This document shows, one piece after another, positions 9,583-19,697 of a stretch of 64,000 bases of DNA (position 1 is its first letter; every line of letters begins with the position of its first letter). Position numbers and translations under genes: made by a program. Location of the stretch: assembly GCA_024682455.1 (NCBI GenBank), contig JAIKZF010000097.1, positions 1-64,000 of the forward strand, given 5' to 3'. Source of the stretch: Ruminiclostridium sp. Its GTDB lineage: Bacteria; Bacillota; Clostridia; Oscillospirales; Ruminococcaceae. Below the pieces are notes generated by a model. It was not told the DNA's origin, did not search any database, and saw only the letters and a program-made list of their open reading frames with translations.

Positions 9583-10326
9583 TCATATTCTGTCGTTTCG
9601 TTCTTTTATGTAGCCGAGGAACCTTTCCTCGGAAGAATTGACTATGAGCTCCGTCGGAAAACCCGTTTCAATGAGCAGCTTTTCCGCGAGCGGGAACTGT
9701 CCTATGTGAGTGTAGAAGTGCGCGTCGGAATTGACGATGATGCGTGTGCCGTGCTTTACGCAGCAGTCAAGGATAGCCTTGTATCTTTCAGCCGATACGC
9801 CTCCGCGCTCCAGCCTGCACTCGTTGACCTCTATCAGACGGCCGTAAGCCGCGCAGGCTTTTGTCACCTCGTCGAAGTCATAATCGTACTTCGGGGATTC
9901 CGAATGGCATATCACATCGACATACGGGTTTTTCAGCACATTCAGGAACGCTTTAGTGTGCTCCGCTTTTACGGACGGTCTGAATGTCTGCACATGGAAC
10001 GAGGCGTTCACCCATTCAAGCGTATCATACAACTGTATATCATAGTCCGGAATGTCCAGACTGCCGTCTGTGCCGAGTATATTTGCTTCTATTCCCCTGA
10101 TTATCCTGACGCCTTTCAGATAGTCCGGCAGTATGCAGAGATTGTCAAAATGCCAGATATCGGGCGCGTCCTGCATTTTTATGCCGTGGTCGGTCATTCC
10201 GAGATACTTTATCCCGTGCTCCGAAGCCCACTCCGCGTTCTCGGTGATGGTGCTGTACGCGTGAGTCGAGGCTATGGTATGCGTGTGCATATCCGCCACG
10301 AACTCGATCTTTTCTGTTTTTTCCAA
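9583..10326 (-). CDS. PHP-domain phosphatase/phosphoesterase (YcdX-like)
   Basis: VADMHTHTIASTHAYSTITENAEWASEHGIKYLGMTDHG; PHP metal-binding motifs. Confidence 0.88.
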   Translation of the reverse strand: MEKTEKIEFVADMHTHTIASTHAYSTITENAEWASEHGIKYLGMTDHGIKMQDAPDIWHFDNLCILPDYLKGVRIIRGIEANILGTDGSLDIPDYDIQLYDTLEWVNASFHVQTFRPSVKAEHTKAFLNVLKNPYVDVICHSESPKYDYDFDEVTKACAAYGRLIEVNECRLERGGVSAERYKAILDCCVKHGTRIIVNSDAHFYTHIGQFPLAEKLLIETGFPTELIVNSSEERFLGYIKERNDRI

Positions 10327-10354
10327 TTCTTTTGTTCCGTTCTGTTTTTATTGT

Positions 10355-11311
10355 TTACACATCGTATTTTGTAACGGTGTCGGCTCCCTCCATGCTGAGA
10401 CCCAGATTGTCGAGGAGATCCTGCGCCGCGTTGTAGCCCATTTTCTTCTGTCTGTTGTTCATCGCCGCTACCTCAAGGATAACGGCAAGGTTTCTGCCGG
10501 GCTTTACGGGGATAGTCAGATACGGCACCTTGACGCCGAGTATCGACATATAGTGATTGTCCATACCCATGCGGTCGTATATCTTTTCGGGATTCCACGG
10601 CTCTATCTCGACTACCATGTCTATTTTCTCCGCGACCTTTACGGCACCCATACCGAAGAGCTGGCGGACATTGATGATACCTATGCCGCGGAGCTCAAGG
10701 AAGTGCCTTATGTTGTCGGGCGAGCTGCCGACAAGCGTTATGTTCGAGGTCTTGCGTATCTCCACTGCGTCGTCCGCGACAAGTCTGTGACCACGCTTTA
10801 CAAGCTCTATCGCGGTCTCGCTCTTGCCGACACCGCTGTCGCCGAGTATCAGAACGCCCTCGCCGTATATCTCGATAAGTACGCCGTGTCTGGTGATACG
10901 GGGCGCGAGGTTCAGGTTCAGGAAGGCTATCAGCTTTGCCATGAACGCCGAAGTGCTGTCATGACTGCGCAGAACGGAGACCTCGTACTTCTCGCCGAGC
11001 GGGACGATCTCCGGGAACGGGTCGAGCCCGCGCGCTATGACGACTGCCGGGGGCTTTTTCGAGAACAGCGTCTCGAACGAGGTGCGGCGCTCCTCCTCCG
11101 TCCTCTGATCCATGAACGCGTACTCGGACTTTCCGAGTATCTGGATACGCGTGCTGTCAAAATATTCGTAGAACCCGCCGAGCTGGAGACCGGGACGGTT
11201 CACGTCGCTGCTGCAGACGGTTATCTCCTCGGGCTTTTTGGGGCAATAGATCATTTCAAGCTCGTTTTCCCGGATTATACGGTCGAGCGTTACCGAAAAC
11301 TCCTGCGGCAT
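10355..11311 (-). CDS. hprK: HPr kinase/phosphorylase
   Basis: Walker A GEGVLILGDSGVGKSETAIELVKRGHRLVADDAVEI; ELRGIGIINVRQLFG. Confidence 0.96.
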   Translation of the reverse strand: MPQEFSVTLDRIIRENELEMIYCPKKPEEITVCSSDVNRPGLQLGGFYEYFDSTRIQILGKSEYAFMDQRTEEERRTSFETLFSKKPPAVVIARGLDPFPEIVPLGEKYEVSVLRSHDSTSAFMAKLIAFLNLNLAPRITRHGVLIEIYGEGVLILGDSGVGKSETAIELVKRGHRLVADDAVEIRKTSNITLVGSSPDNIRHFLELRGIGIINVRQLFGMGAVKVAEKIDMVVEIEPWNPEKIYDRMGMDNHYMSILGVKVPYLTIPVKPGRNLAVILEVAAMNNRQKKMGYNAAQDLLDNLGLSMEGADTVTKYDV

Positions 11312-11360
11312 AATACAGTTCCTTTCATACGTTTATCGGTATGCATACACATACAAATAT

Positions 11361-11389
11361 ATTATACTATATTTCAAGAAATTTTTCAA
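11361..11389 (-). promoter_or_regulatory. SigA-type promoter upstream of hprK
   Basis: TTGAAA - 17 bp - TATAAT on minus strand. Confidence 0.65.
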
Positions 11390-11465
11390 TTGTTTTTTAA
11401 AAAAAATTTTAATTTATAGCTTGCATTTCTCTCGTTTTACGGAAGCTGTTTAATTGATCCGGGTA

Positions 11466-11502
11466 ATAAAAACCCCCGGCAGCTGCAAAACCGCCGGGGG
11501 CA
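11466..11502 (-). terminator. Rho-independent terminator after GH2 gene
   Basis: CCCCCGGCGG...GCCGGGGGTTTTTATT on minus strand. Confidence 0.85.
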
Positions 11503-11506
11503 TAGT

Positions 11507-14500
11507 TTATTTACCGAATCTGAACCAGTCGAAGTCGAACCTGCTGCCGGGCATGAACACGAACGATATGTCGTTCTTCCCGACTATCGGTTCGAGCGGG
11601 AAGCCCTGCTCGTCAAAGTCGTAGGTCTGCGGGAAATCAAGCAGCTGAGTGCTCTGCTCGCCGTTCTCGCCTTTGCAGCGCAGCTGTATCGAGTTCAGCG
11701 CGTTGGTCGTCCTGCCGCTTATCGTGATAGTGCGCGCTCCCTCGCCGAAATCAAGGTCCTTGAATGTGATGATGACGTTGTTGCCGATCTCCTCAACACG
11801 CGGCCCGGATATCCTGTAATCGTCGCCGTATATCTCGTCGTTGTCGGAGGCTCTTATTATCTCGAACGCGCGGTCAGCCTTAACGCACTTAAAGCCGCCG
11901 AATATCACGTCCTGCGTAAATACGAACGCTATCGACTGAACGCCCCTTAACCTCTCGGGAAGCTCGAATTCCTGCGGAGCGAAACCGTCCCAGATGCCGT
12001 TCCTCTCAAATCTCACGGTCGTTATCTGTCTGCCGCCGTCGTCGGGGTCGCCGAGCCATATATCTATCGGAGCTCCCTCGCCCTGCCCTACTCCGCAGCT
12101 GAGGAAAAGCTTCTCCGTACCCGCATTGCCGAAGTCGATGTTGTTAAAGCCGAGCACAAGCCTTTCGCTGCCCGTATGCACCGAGCCTCTTTCCGCGAGA
12201 TTGTAGGGCTTGCTGCTGAACCCCGCAAGAGCCGCGGAAACGAACGAATACGGGTCGAGCAGGAAGCTGCCGAAGCCTGTATTCTTCATATTCACTTCCG
12301 AGATTATCTGCGGGATATCGGTGCCGTTCTTACTGCTTGCTCTGATGATATATTCACCGTCGCCCTTCGCAGTGATCTTCGCGCCGTACTCTGTCCTCTC
12401 GATCTCCGAGAGAGCTATCGGCGTGCCGTTAGGCAGAAGGCAGGTAAATTCGATATCCTTGTAATCCGAATTTTCGGGGAACAGCCTTGCGGTGATACCC
12501 GCTGTGGGAGTGTCGGGATCCAGTTCTGTGCCGGTCGAGTAAAGCTCGATCTTTCTCAGCGGTATCTCCTTCTTGTATTCTTCGGTCTTCTTCGGGTAGT
12601 ATTCCCGAACGACCGATATTCCCTCGGGCTTCTCACATTCAAGCGAGGTGAAGGTAAGCACCTTACCCCAAAGCCCCTCGCTTTTCAGCGTTACGGTTAT
12701 CTCGCCGGGTTCAAGGGTCGCCTGTATTATCGCAAGGAGCTTGCCGCTGAACAGACGGCGGCTGTCGCCCTTGTAGCTGTCGTAATCCGTGCTGTCGCCG
12801 TTGTCGAGACCGACAAGACGCGCCGCGCCCTCGACTTCTACCTTTATCCTGTTGCGCGCGTTTGCTACGGTTATGCCGTTCTTGTCAACGACGTTTATCT
12901 CAATGAAGATGAGGTCTCTGCCGTCGGCGTTCATCAGATACTTGTCGGGAACAGCGTCGATGCTTTCAGCGTCCTCGAATGAGCATATCGTGTCACGCGC
13001 AGCCTCTTTGCCGTCTTCGTCATAGGCTATCGCGGTTATCGAGCCCTTTCTGAAACGGATATTCCACTCACAATAAAATCTGTCGCCGCGCTTGAAGTCA
13101 ACGTGCTGTCTGCCGAGGCTCCTGCCGTTGTGAGTGAGCTCGACATCGCTCAAATTGGAGTATGTCCTTACCGCGATATCCTCGCCGATATTGAAATCCC
13201 AGTACGGCATTATGTGAACGAACGGGTCGGCCTTCTTCCCTGCCCAGACAGCTTTATAAAGGTAATATGATTCCTTCGGGAAGCCCGCCGTATCGACTAT
13301 GCCGAAATAAGAGTTCTTCGTGCTGTACGGGGTAGGCTCTCCTATATAGTCAAAGCCGGTCCAGACGAACTGACCGCCGCAGTATTCCCTGTCGCGGTCG
13401 TCGATGAGCGCCTTTTCGGACGCCTTTCCCCAGCCGACGACGCTGTTGCCGTAATCGGAGCACTGCATATCGCTGTGCGTGAGTATCGACTTATCCGCGG
13501 GAAAATGGAATATCCCGCGGGAACGTACTGTTGACGCGGTCTCGCTGCCGTAGATGAACCAGTCGGGATACGCCTCGTGATGTCCGTCGTAGATGTCCTC
13601 GGAATAATTGTAGCCCGCCAGCTTAAGGAAGTCAGCCACCTTCTGTGCGTTCTGCCAGCGCATATAGTTAGAGCCTATCGTGCAGGCGGCGTTCCCGTAC
13701 TTGTCGTACAGGTCGACCTCGTGCCGCAGCATCTTTGCGACTTCGAGACCGCGCTCGCTCGTGTGGGTATCGAGTATCTCGTTGCCTATACTCCACATTA
13801 TCACACAGGGCGCGTTCCTGTCGCGGGTTATCCAGCTCTTTACGTCCTCCTTGTAATGGTCGTCAAAGAACCGCGCATAGTCGAACTCCGTCTTGGGGAT
13901 CTCCCACATATCATAGCACTCGCTGTCCACCATTATGCCCATTTCGGTGCAGAGGTCTATCACCTCGCGCGCGGGCATATTGTGCGAAGTTCTGAGCGCG
14001 TTCACGCCGTAGCTTTTCAGGATCTTAAGCTGTCTTCTCACGGCGTGGATATTTACAGCGGAGCCCAGAGCTCCGAGATCGTGGTGCATACATACTCCGT
14101 GCAGCTTCGTAGGGATACCGTTAAGGATAAAGCCGTTATCGGGATCGAACTCGGTCGTGCGGAAGCCGAATACATTCACCGCCGTATCGACAGTTTTGCC
14201 GTTTTCTATAAGCTCGGTCACCAGTCTGTATGAAACGGGCTTATCGGGGTCCCACAAGCAGGGATTCACAGCGTAGAACGCGGAGCGCGAGAAGCCTCCG
14301 GTCTGTCTGCCTGTCACCTCGGCGCATTTTCTGCCCCTTATGTCAAGGACGCGGTGCTTTACCGCGCAGTCCGGGCCCGTGCTTTCGGTCTCGATTATCA
14401 CTATCCACTTGTCGGTATCGCCGTACTTACGCGCCGATACATATACTCCGTTCTCGGCGATGTGAGTCCTTTTCGTTTTGCGGAGATAAACGCTCCTGTA

Positions 14501-14902
14501 TATACCAGCGCCTGAATACCAGCGGGAATTCGGCGACTGGTAGCGCACCCTTACATAAATGTCGTTATCGCCCTCGCGGAGATTATCGGTGATATCGAGC
14601 GAAAAGCAGGAATATCCGTATTTCCTGCCTCCGGTCTCTTTTCCGTTCACATAGACCGTGCTGTCCATATAAACTCCGTCGAACCTGAGGATATATACGT
14701 CGTCCCCGTCAAGAGAGTCTATCCTGAAATTCTTTCTGTACCAGCCGTCGTTCGATCTGTACAGATCGCTCGTGTCGCCTATCAGCCAGTCATGCGGTAT
14801 CTCGACATCGTACCATTCCGGCTCCGCGAGCGCGTCGGGCAGTACAGAGCCGACCTCTTTGAGCATAAAGCTCCAGTTGTCATTGAAAAGTTTTTCCGAC
14901 AT
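11507..14902 (-). CDS. Glycoside hydrolase family 2 protein (beta-galactosidase-like)
   Basis: FNDNWSF...DVEIPHDWLIGD; GVCMHHDLGALG; NALRTSHNMPA; CVIMWSIGNE; FVWTGFDYIGEPTPY; no signal peptide visible. Confidence 0.92.
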   Translation of the reverse strand: MSEKLFNDNWSFMLKEVGSVLPDALAEPEWYDVEIPHDWLIGDTSDLYRSNDGWYRKNFRIDSLDGDDVYILRFDGVYMDSTVYVNGKETGGRKYGYSCFSLDITDNLREGDNDIYVRVRYQSPNSRWYSGAGIYRSVYLRKTKRTHIAENGVYVSARKYGDTDKWIVIIETESTGPDCAVKHRVLDIRGRKCAEVTGRQTGGFSRSAFYAVNPCLWDPDKPVSYRLVTELIENGKTVDTAVNVFGFRTTEFDPDNGFILNGIPTKLHGVCMHHDLGALGSAVNIHAVRRQLKILKSYGVNALRTSHNMPAREVIDLCTEMGIMVDSECYDMWEIPKTEFDYARFFDDHYKEDVKSWITRDRNAPCVIMWSIGNEILDTHTSERGLEVAKMLRHEVDLYDKYGNAACTIGSNYMRWQNAQKVADFLKLAGYNYSEDIYDGHHEAYPDWFIYGSETASTVRSRGIFHFPADKSILTHSDMQCSDYGNSVVGWGKASEKALIDDRDREYCGGQFVWTGFDYIGEPTPYSTKNSYFGIVDTAGFPKESYYLYKAVWAGKKADPFVHIMPYWDFNIGEDIAVRTYSNLSDVELTHNGRSLGRQHVDFKRGDRFYCEWNIRFRKGSITAIAYDEDGKEAARDTICSFEDAESIDAVPDKYLMNADGRDLIFIEINVVDKNGITVANARNRIKVEVEGAARLVGLDNGDSTDYDSYKGDSRRLFSGKLLAIIQATLEPGEITVTLKSEGLWGKVLTFTSLECEKPEGISVVREYYPKKTEEYKKEIPLRKIELYSTGTELDPDTPTAGITARLFPENSDYKDIEFTCLLPNGTPIALSEIERTEYGAKITAKGDGEYIIRASSKNGTDIPQIISEVNMKNTGFGSFLLDPYSFVSAALAGFSSKPYNLAERGSVHTGSERLVLGFNNIDFGNAGTEKLFLSCGVGQGEGAPIDIWLGDPDDGGRQITTVRFERNGIWDGFAPQEFELPERLRGVQSIAFVFTQDVIFGGFKCVKADRAFEIIRASDNDEIYGDDYRISGPRVEEIGNNVIITFKDLDFGEGARTITISGRTTNALNSIQLRCKGENGEQSTQLLDFPQTYDFDEQGFPLEPIVGKNDISFVFMPGSRFDFDWFRFGK

Positions 14903-14929
14903 AAGAAATCCCTTTCCCGTTTTTTGGAT

Positions 14930-17311
14930 TTATTTAATTATATATGTTTTTCCCGGTTCGGTACCGAAAATAAGCAGACCGTCGCCGCGGCGGAATTCTG
15001 TCCTGTTCCCTGCTTCATCGGTCACGCCGGTCAGGTCTGTTTTTACCGTAGCCCATTCCCCTGCCAGGGATTTTATCCGTATCTCGGTGACCTTATGCTC
15101 CGTCCACCTTGCGGAGACCTCGAAGCCCCCGCGTGCGCAGAGCCCCTCGAAGCTGCCGGAAGCCCAGCTTTCGGGTACCGCAGGAAGCACGTTTATCGTA
15201 TACTCGCCCTCCGTGTTGTACCACTCATGGCTTTGGAGCAGCATTTCCGCTATCCCGGCGCTGCCGCCGAAGTTCCCGTCTATCTGGAACGGCGGGTGGA
15301 AATCCCACAGATTCGGATATGTGCAGTCGGTAAGAAGTCCGCGCAGCAGCTTGTATGCGCGTTCTCCGTCGCCTGCCCGCGCCCAGAGATTTACCTTGTA
15401 CGCTCTCGCCCAGCCCGTCGATTCGTCGCCGCGGTCGTTCATCGTGGCTATCGCCGCACGCATAAGCTCCGGAGTGCCGCTGTTTATGCGGCTGCCCGGG
15501 TACAGGCTCATAAGGTGGGATAAGTGGCGGTGGTTCTTCTGTATCTTCGAGCGGTCGAAGTCCGGTTCGTCTTCCTCGAACCATTCCTTGAGCAGACCCG
15601 TTCTGCTGACCGAGAACGGTTTCAGGTGCTTCATCTGCTCTTCCGCCTTTTCGCGCAGCCCGTCGTCCTCTTCGTCACAGAAATTGTGCGACAGACGCAG
15701 GAAACTCTCGTAAAATTCAAGTATCAGCGACTGCTCGTAGGTGTTCCCTATCGTCACGGGTCCGTGCTCAGGCGAATAGGTCGGCGAGGAAACAAGTCTC
15801 TGCTGCTTCCCGTCCCATATCAGCCACTTTGTATAGAAGCGCGCCGCTTCACGCATTATCGGATATATCCGCTTCATCATATAGTCGACGTCCTGCGTGA
15901 AATCAAAGTGGTCGGCGATATTCAGCATAAGCCACGCGACTGCGGCAGTCGACCAGCCCCAGTAGAAATCCCAGCCCGGGGACGTCCAGCCGAACGGGTT
16001 CGACTGTGTGTGCGCTATCCAGCCGTTTTCCGGGTGCCCGGAGTCGGAAGCTATATTGTAATACTCCCTCGCCGTCACACGTCCCGGAGCGCGGAGACTG
16101 TCGAGGTAATCGACCAGCGGCTTCGCGGTCTCGGCAAGGTTCGTGCTGTACGCTCCCCAGTAATTCATCTGGAGATTTACGTTGATGTGATAGTCACAGC
16201 ACCACGGAGGAGTGTTGCTCTCGTTCCATACGCCCTGTAAATTCGCGGGGAGCGAGCCCTCACGCGACGAGGATATCAGCAGATAGCGCCCGTACTGAAA
16301 GTACAGCGGTTCAAGCTGTGACGCGGCTTTCGGGTCGCCGTCCTTATAGCGCCGCAAAAGCGTTTCTATATCATCGACTGCGTCCTTCCCGCCGTTGAGC
16401 TCGAATTTTACTCTGTCGTACAGCGCGCCGTAGTCTTTCAAATGCTCCTCGTAAAGCTCATAATACCCTTTACCGCAGGCATTTCCGAGTATTTCGTCAA
16501 CGGTGACGCGCGGGTCGGCGCCTGTTCGGTAGTCCGGATATCTGTCGCTGTAATCTGTCGCGGCTGCAATAAATATATCGACATTATCGGAATCTCTCAC
16601 GGTAATGCTGCCGTCCGAGCATATCGCGGTACCGCCCGAGTTCCTTACGCAGAACGCCGCGTGATAACGGAGCCCGTTGTCCGCGAGCGCGCCGTAATAA
16701 TCGAGCCGTCTTTCTTTGTCATTCGTCTCGACTTTTCCGCCGTCCTGTATCCTGTCGAGAGACAGCCGGAAACTGATCCTGTTTTCTATCTCGTCGGAGT
16801 GACAGCCGAGATTTATGCATATCACGCGCGCGGGATACGAAGCGAACGCACGCCGCTCGAACCTTATGCCGTCATAAGTGAAGCTATTGGTATAGTCGCC
16901 CATACAGAAGCTCAGCCCGCGGGCATAGTCGGTAACCTTGCTTTTGTCGATGTCCGGGAACTCGAATACGGCATTGCAGAGGCACTGATACGCCCCGAAT
17001 CCGTCATCGGTCTCACAGGTAAGGTCGGGGAGCAGCGCGAGAGCTTCATCGTACTTTCCCGCGGAGAGCAGCTCCTGCACCTTTTTTACGGACTTGTACG
17101 CGCCCTTGCGGTTGCCGCCGTTATAGCCCGGACGGTCCGGCGAAGGTCCGCCTGTCCAGAGCGTCTTTTCATTGAGCACAACGACTTCGCGTTCTACGCC
17201 GCCGAAAAAAGTCGCTCCCATATATCCGTTTCCTATGGGGAGGCAGGTGCTTTCCCACTTTCCGGGATCGCCCTCGGTCCTGAACCATACCCCGTCGTAT
17301 GTAATATCCAT
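14930..17311 (-). CDS. Glycoside hydrolase family 95 protein (alpha-L-fucosidase-like)
   Basis: WESTCLPIGNGYMGATFFGGVEREVVVLNEKTLWTGGPSPDRPGYNGGN; NLQGVWNESNTPPWCCDYHINVNLQMNYW; FQIDGNFGGSAGIAEMLLQSH; no signal peptide visible. Confidence 0.92.
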   Translation of the reverse strand: MDITYDGVWFRTEGDPGKWESTCLPIGNGYMGATFFGGVEREVVVLNEKTLWTGGPSPDRPGYNGGNRKGAYKSVKKVQELLSAGKYDEALALLPDLTCETDDGFGAYQCLCNAVFEFPDIDKSKVTDYARGLSFCMGDYTNSFTYDGIRFERRAFASYPARVICINLGCHSDEIENRISFRLSLDRIQDGGKVETNDKERRLDYYGALADNGLRYHAAFCVRNSGGTAICSDGSITVRDSDNVDIFIAAATDYSDRYPDYRTGADPRVTVDEILGNACGKGYYELYEEHLKDYGALYDRVKFELNGGKDAVDDIETLLRRYKDGDPKAASQLEPLYFQYGRYLLISSSREGSLPANLQGVWNESNTPPWCCDYHINVNLQMNYWGAYSTNLAETAKPLVDYLDSLRAPGRVTAREYYNIASDSGHPENGWIAHTQSNPFGWTSPGWDFYWGWSTAAVAWLMLNIADHFDFTQDVDYMMKRIYPIMREAARFYTKWLIWDGKQQRLVSSPTYSPEHGPVTIGNTYEQSLILEFYESFLRLSHNFCDEEDDGLREKAEEQMKHLKPFSVSRTGLLKEWFEEDEPDFDRSKIQKNHRHLSHLMSLYPGSRINSGTPELMRAAIATMNDRGDESTGWARAYKVNLWARAGDGERAYKLLRGLLTDCTYPNLWDFHPPFQIDGNFGGSAGIAEMLLQSHEWYNTEGEYTINVLPAVPESWASGSFEGLCARGGFEVSARWTEHKVTEIRIKSLAGEWATVKTDLTGVTDEAGNRTEFRRGDGLLIFGTEPGKTYIIK

Positions 17312-17382
17312 AAATCTCTCCGTAATAAAGGGAGCTCCGATCAGCCGGCGAAGGTCACACGGTCATCGTTCCCTGAAGTATG

Positions 17383-18384
17383 TCAGTCGCCGGTGGTCTC
17401 ACGCAGTATCAGACTGTGCGGGAGCATATACAGCGATCTGTCGGGGTCATCTGTCTTCATATTGTCTATCAGCTTCTCGATGACCAGCTTTCCCTGCATG
17501 AAGCATGGCTGTCTGACTGTCGAGAGGTGAGGTATGAATATGTGAGAATACTGTATATCGTCAAAGCCGAAGAACAGCAGCTCCTTCCCTATCTCAATAC
17601 CTTCGGAAAGAGCATGGTTCATTGCTCCGATAGCAAGCATATCGGAGATCGCGAATATGGCGTCTGGCTTGTTTTCGAGGCTCATAAGCTCCTTGCAGCC
17701 GCGGGTGCCGGAATCGGCTCCGTAGGTCCCGTAATAGACAAGCGCGGGATCGTACGGTATCCCGTTCTCCTCAAGCGCCTGCCGATAGCCGTTCTCGCGG
17801 TCTACGGAGGACTGGGCGCGCTGGGTCGTTGTTATCAGACCTATGCGCCTGCGGCCTTTGTTGATGAGGTAGCTGACAGCGTCCTTGCCCGCCTGAACGT
17901 TGTTGATCGTGACAGTAAGAGCCTTGCAGCCTTCGAGGCGTTCGAGGCACATGGCGAGATTATGGTTAGCGGCAAGCTCGGATATGGTCTTGGCATCGAG
18001 CTTGGGTCCGAGCAGTACGGCACCGTCGACGGAATGCGAGAACAGCATACCGAGCAGGTGCATCTCATGCTTCGGGTCGTCTCTCGTTGTAGCTATGAGG
18101 ACATCGTAACCCTTTGCCATAGCGGTCTCTTCCATTCCGCGTATGACCTCGGAATAGAAGCTCTGCTCCGTTGACGCGATTATGGCGAGGATACGCCGGG
18201 TCTCGCTCTTGCGGAGATCGCGTCCGAGGAAATTGGGGCTGTAGCCGAGCTCCTTTATCGCCTGATTTACTGCTTCAACCGCGTCCTCCGAAACATTTGA
18301 CTTATGATTGAGTACGCGTGACACCGTGGCTATCGAAACATTTGCTTTTCGCGCCACATCTTTGATCGTAACACTCACTGTCAA
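17383..18384 (-). CDS. LacI family transcriptional regulator
   Basis: VTIKDVARKANVSIATVSRVLNHKSNVSEDA HTH and periplasmic-binding-like domain. Confidence 0.95.
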   Translation of the reverse strand: MTVSVTIKDVARKANVSIATVSRVLNHKSNVSEDAVEAVNQAIKELGYSPNFLGRDLRKSETRRILAIIASTEQSFYSEVIRGMEETAMAKGYDVLIATTRDDPKHEMHLLGMLFSHSVDGAVLLGPKLDAKTISELAANHNLAMCLERLEGCKALTVTINNVQAGKDAVSYLINKGRRRIGLITTTQRAQSSVDRENGYRQALEENGIPYDPALVYYGTYGADSGTRGCKELMSLENKPDAIFAISDMLAIGAMNHALSEGIEIGKELLFFGFDDIQYSHIFIPHLSTVRQPCFMQGKLVIEKLIDNMKTDDPDRSLYMLPHSLILRETTGD

Positions 18385-18683
18385 TATACCTTTCCGTACT
18401 GTATTTCCGCTGTCTTAAGTTCCTGAAAACAATTTCAGGGCATTATAATTCTTTTCAAATTATACCATATTACACTATATCTTATCAATATACACATTTA
18501 ACAAAATTCTTTGGTACTTTTTTTGATATCATCCGGGCTTTTGGGGAACTTAAACGGTCTTCGGGTCTTTGTGCAGGATATACTATAATCAAACGAAATG
18601 TTTGTGCATAATGTTAATTTACAAAAATGTCGATTTTACTTAAAATAAAATTATATTAACTTTTTGATATAAGGAGCAGCCTA

Positions 18684-19697
18684 ATGAGCAAAAAACCCGT
18701 TACCATGAGCGACATAGCCAAGGAAATAGGCGTAAGCACCGTTACGGTCTCAAAAGCGCTCGGCGATAAGGACGGCGTCGGCAGTGAGCTCCGGGGGCGT
18801 ATAAAGGAAAAGGCGCAGGAAATGGGATATCAGCTTTCGGGAGCCGCCAAGCTGCCGAAGGAAAACCTCACATACAGCATAAGCATAGTGGTCGCCAAGC
18901 ATTTCATACAGGACGCCAGCGCCTATTACTGGGTCGTATACAGATATATAGTCGAGCTTCTTCAAAGCCGCAGTTATTACGGGATACTCGATGTTATCTC
19001 CGACAGCGACGAGGAGACCTGCGAGATGCCGAAATCCGCTGCCGACAGAAAAGCCGACGGCATCATCGTTTTGGGGCAGTTCTCCAACACCTACGTCAAC
19101 GCCCTGCTCTCCCTCGACGTGCCGACCGTGTTCCTCGACTTCTACAGTTCAAGGAACGATGTCGAGACCGTACTTACAGACAATTTCTTCGGCTCATACA
19201 CGATCACAAATTACCTTATCGGCATGGGGCACCGCAGGATAGGCTTCATCGGCTCGGTCAACTCGACGTCGAGCATACAGGACAGATTTCTCGGTTACTA
19301 CAAGGCTCACCTTGAAAACCGCCTGCGAATGAATCAGGCATGGATAATAGAGGACAGAAAGCAGGACGGCATAGGCTTCAGCGAATACAGCCTTCCGTCC
19401 GAGCTCCCGACCGCGTTCGTGTGCAACAGCGACGAGACAGCCTATAACCTTGTCAATCAGCTCAAGGCAAGAGGCCTCAGGGTCCCCGAGGATATCTCGG
19501 TCGTAGGTTATGACAATCACATCTACTCGACCATATCCAATCCGCGCATAACCACGATAGACGTGAACAGCTATGAGATGTCCGGACGCGCGGTGGATAT
19601 CATAATCCAGAAGATACACGACAACGGATACAAATGCGGACGAATCCTCATTACCGGAAAGCTCGTTGAAAGGGACAGCGTGAAAAGACTAAAATGA
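18684..19697 (+). CDS. LacI family transcriptional regulator
   Basis: VTMSDIAKEIGVSTVTVSKALGDKDGVGSELRGRIKEKAQEMGY HTH; SVVGYDNHIYSTISNPRITTIDVN. Confidence 0.95.
   Translation: MSKKPVTMSDIAKEIGVSTVTVSKALGDKDGVGSELRGRIKEKAQEMGYQLSGAAKLPKENLTYSISIVVAKHFIQDASAYYWVVYRYIVELLQSRSYYGILDVISDSDEETCEMPKSAADRKADGIIVLGQFSNTYVNALLSLDVPTVFLDFYSSRNDVETVLTDNFFGSYTITNYLIGMGHRRIGFIGSVNSTSSIQDRFLGYYKAHLENRLRMNQAWIIEDRKQDGIGFSEYSLPSELPTAFVCNSDETAYNLVNQLKARGLRVPEDISVVGYDNHIYSTISNPRITTIDVNSYEMSGRAVDIIIQKIHDNGYKCGRILITGKLVERDSVKRLK

Noticed and set aside
17343-17393. CCGGCGA/TCGCCGG inverted repeat near the lacI stop and GH95 start
   Set aside because: Short arms with a long loop, overlaps coding end, no U-tract; likely chance in GC-rich sequence.
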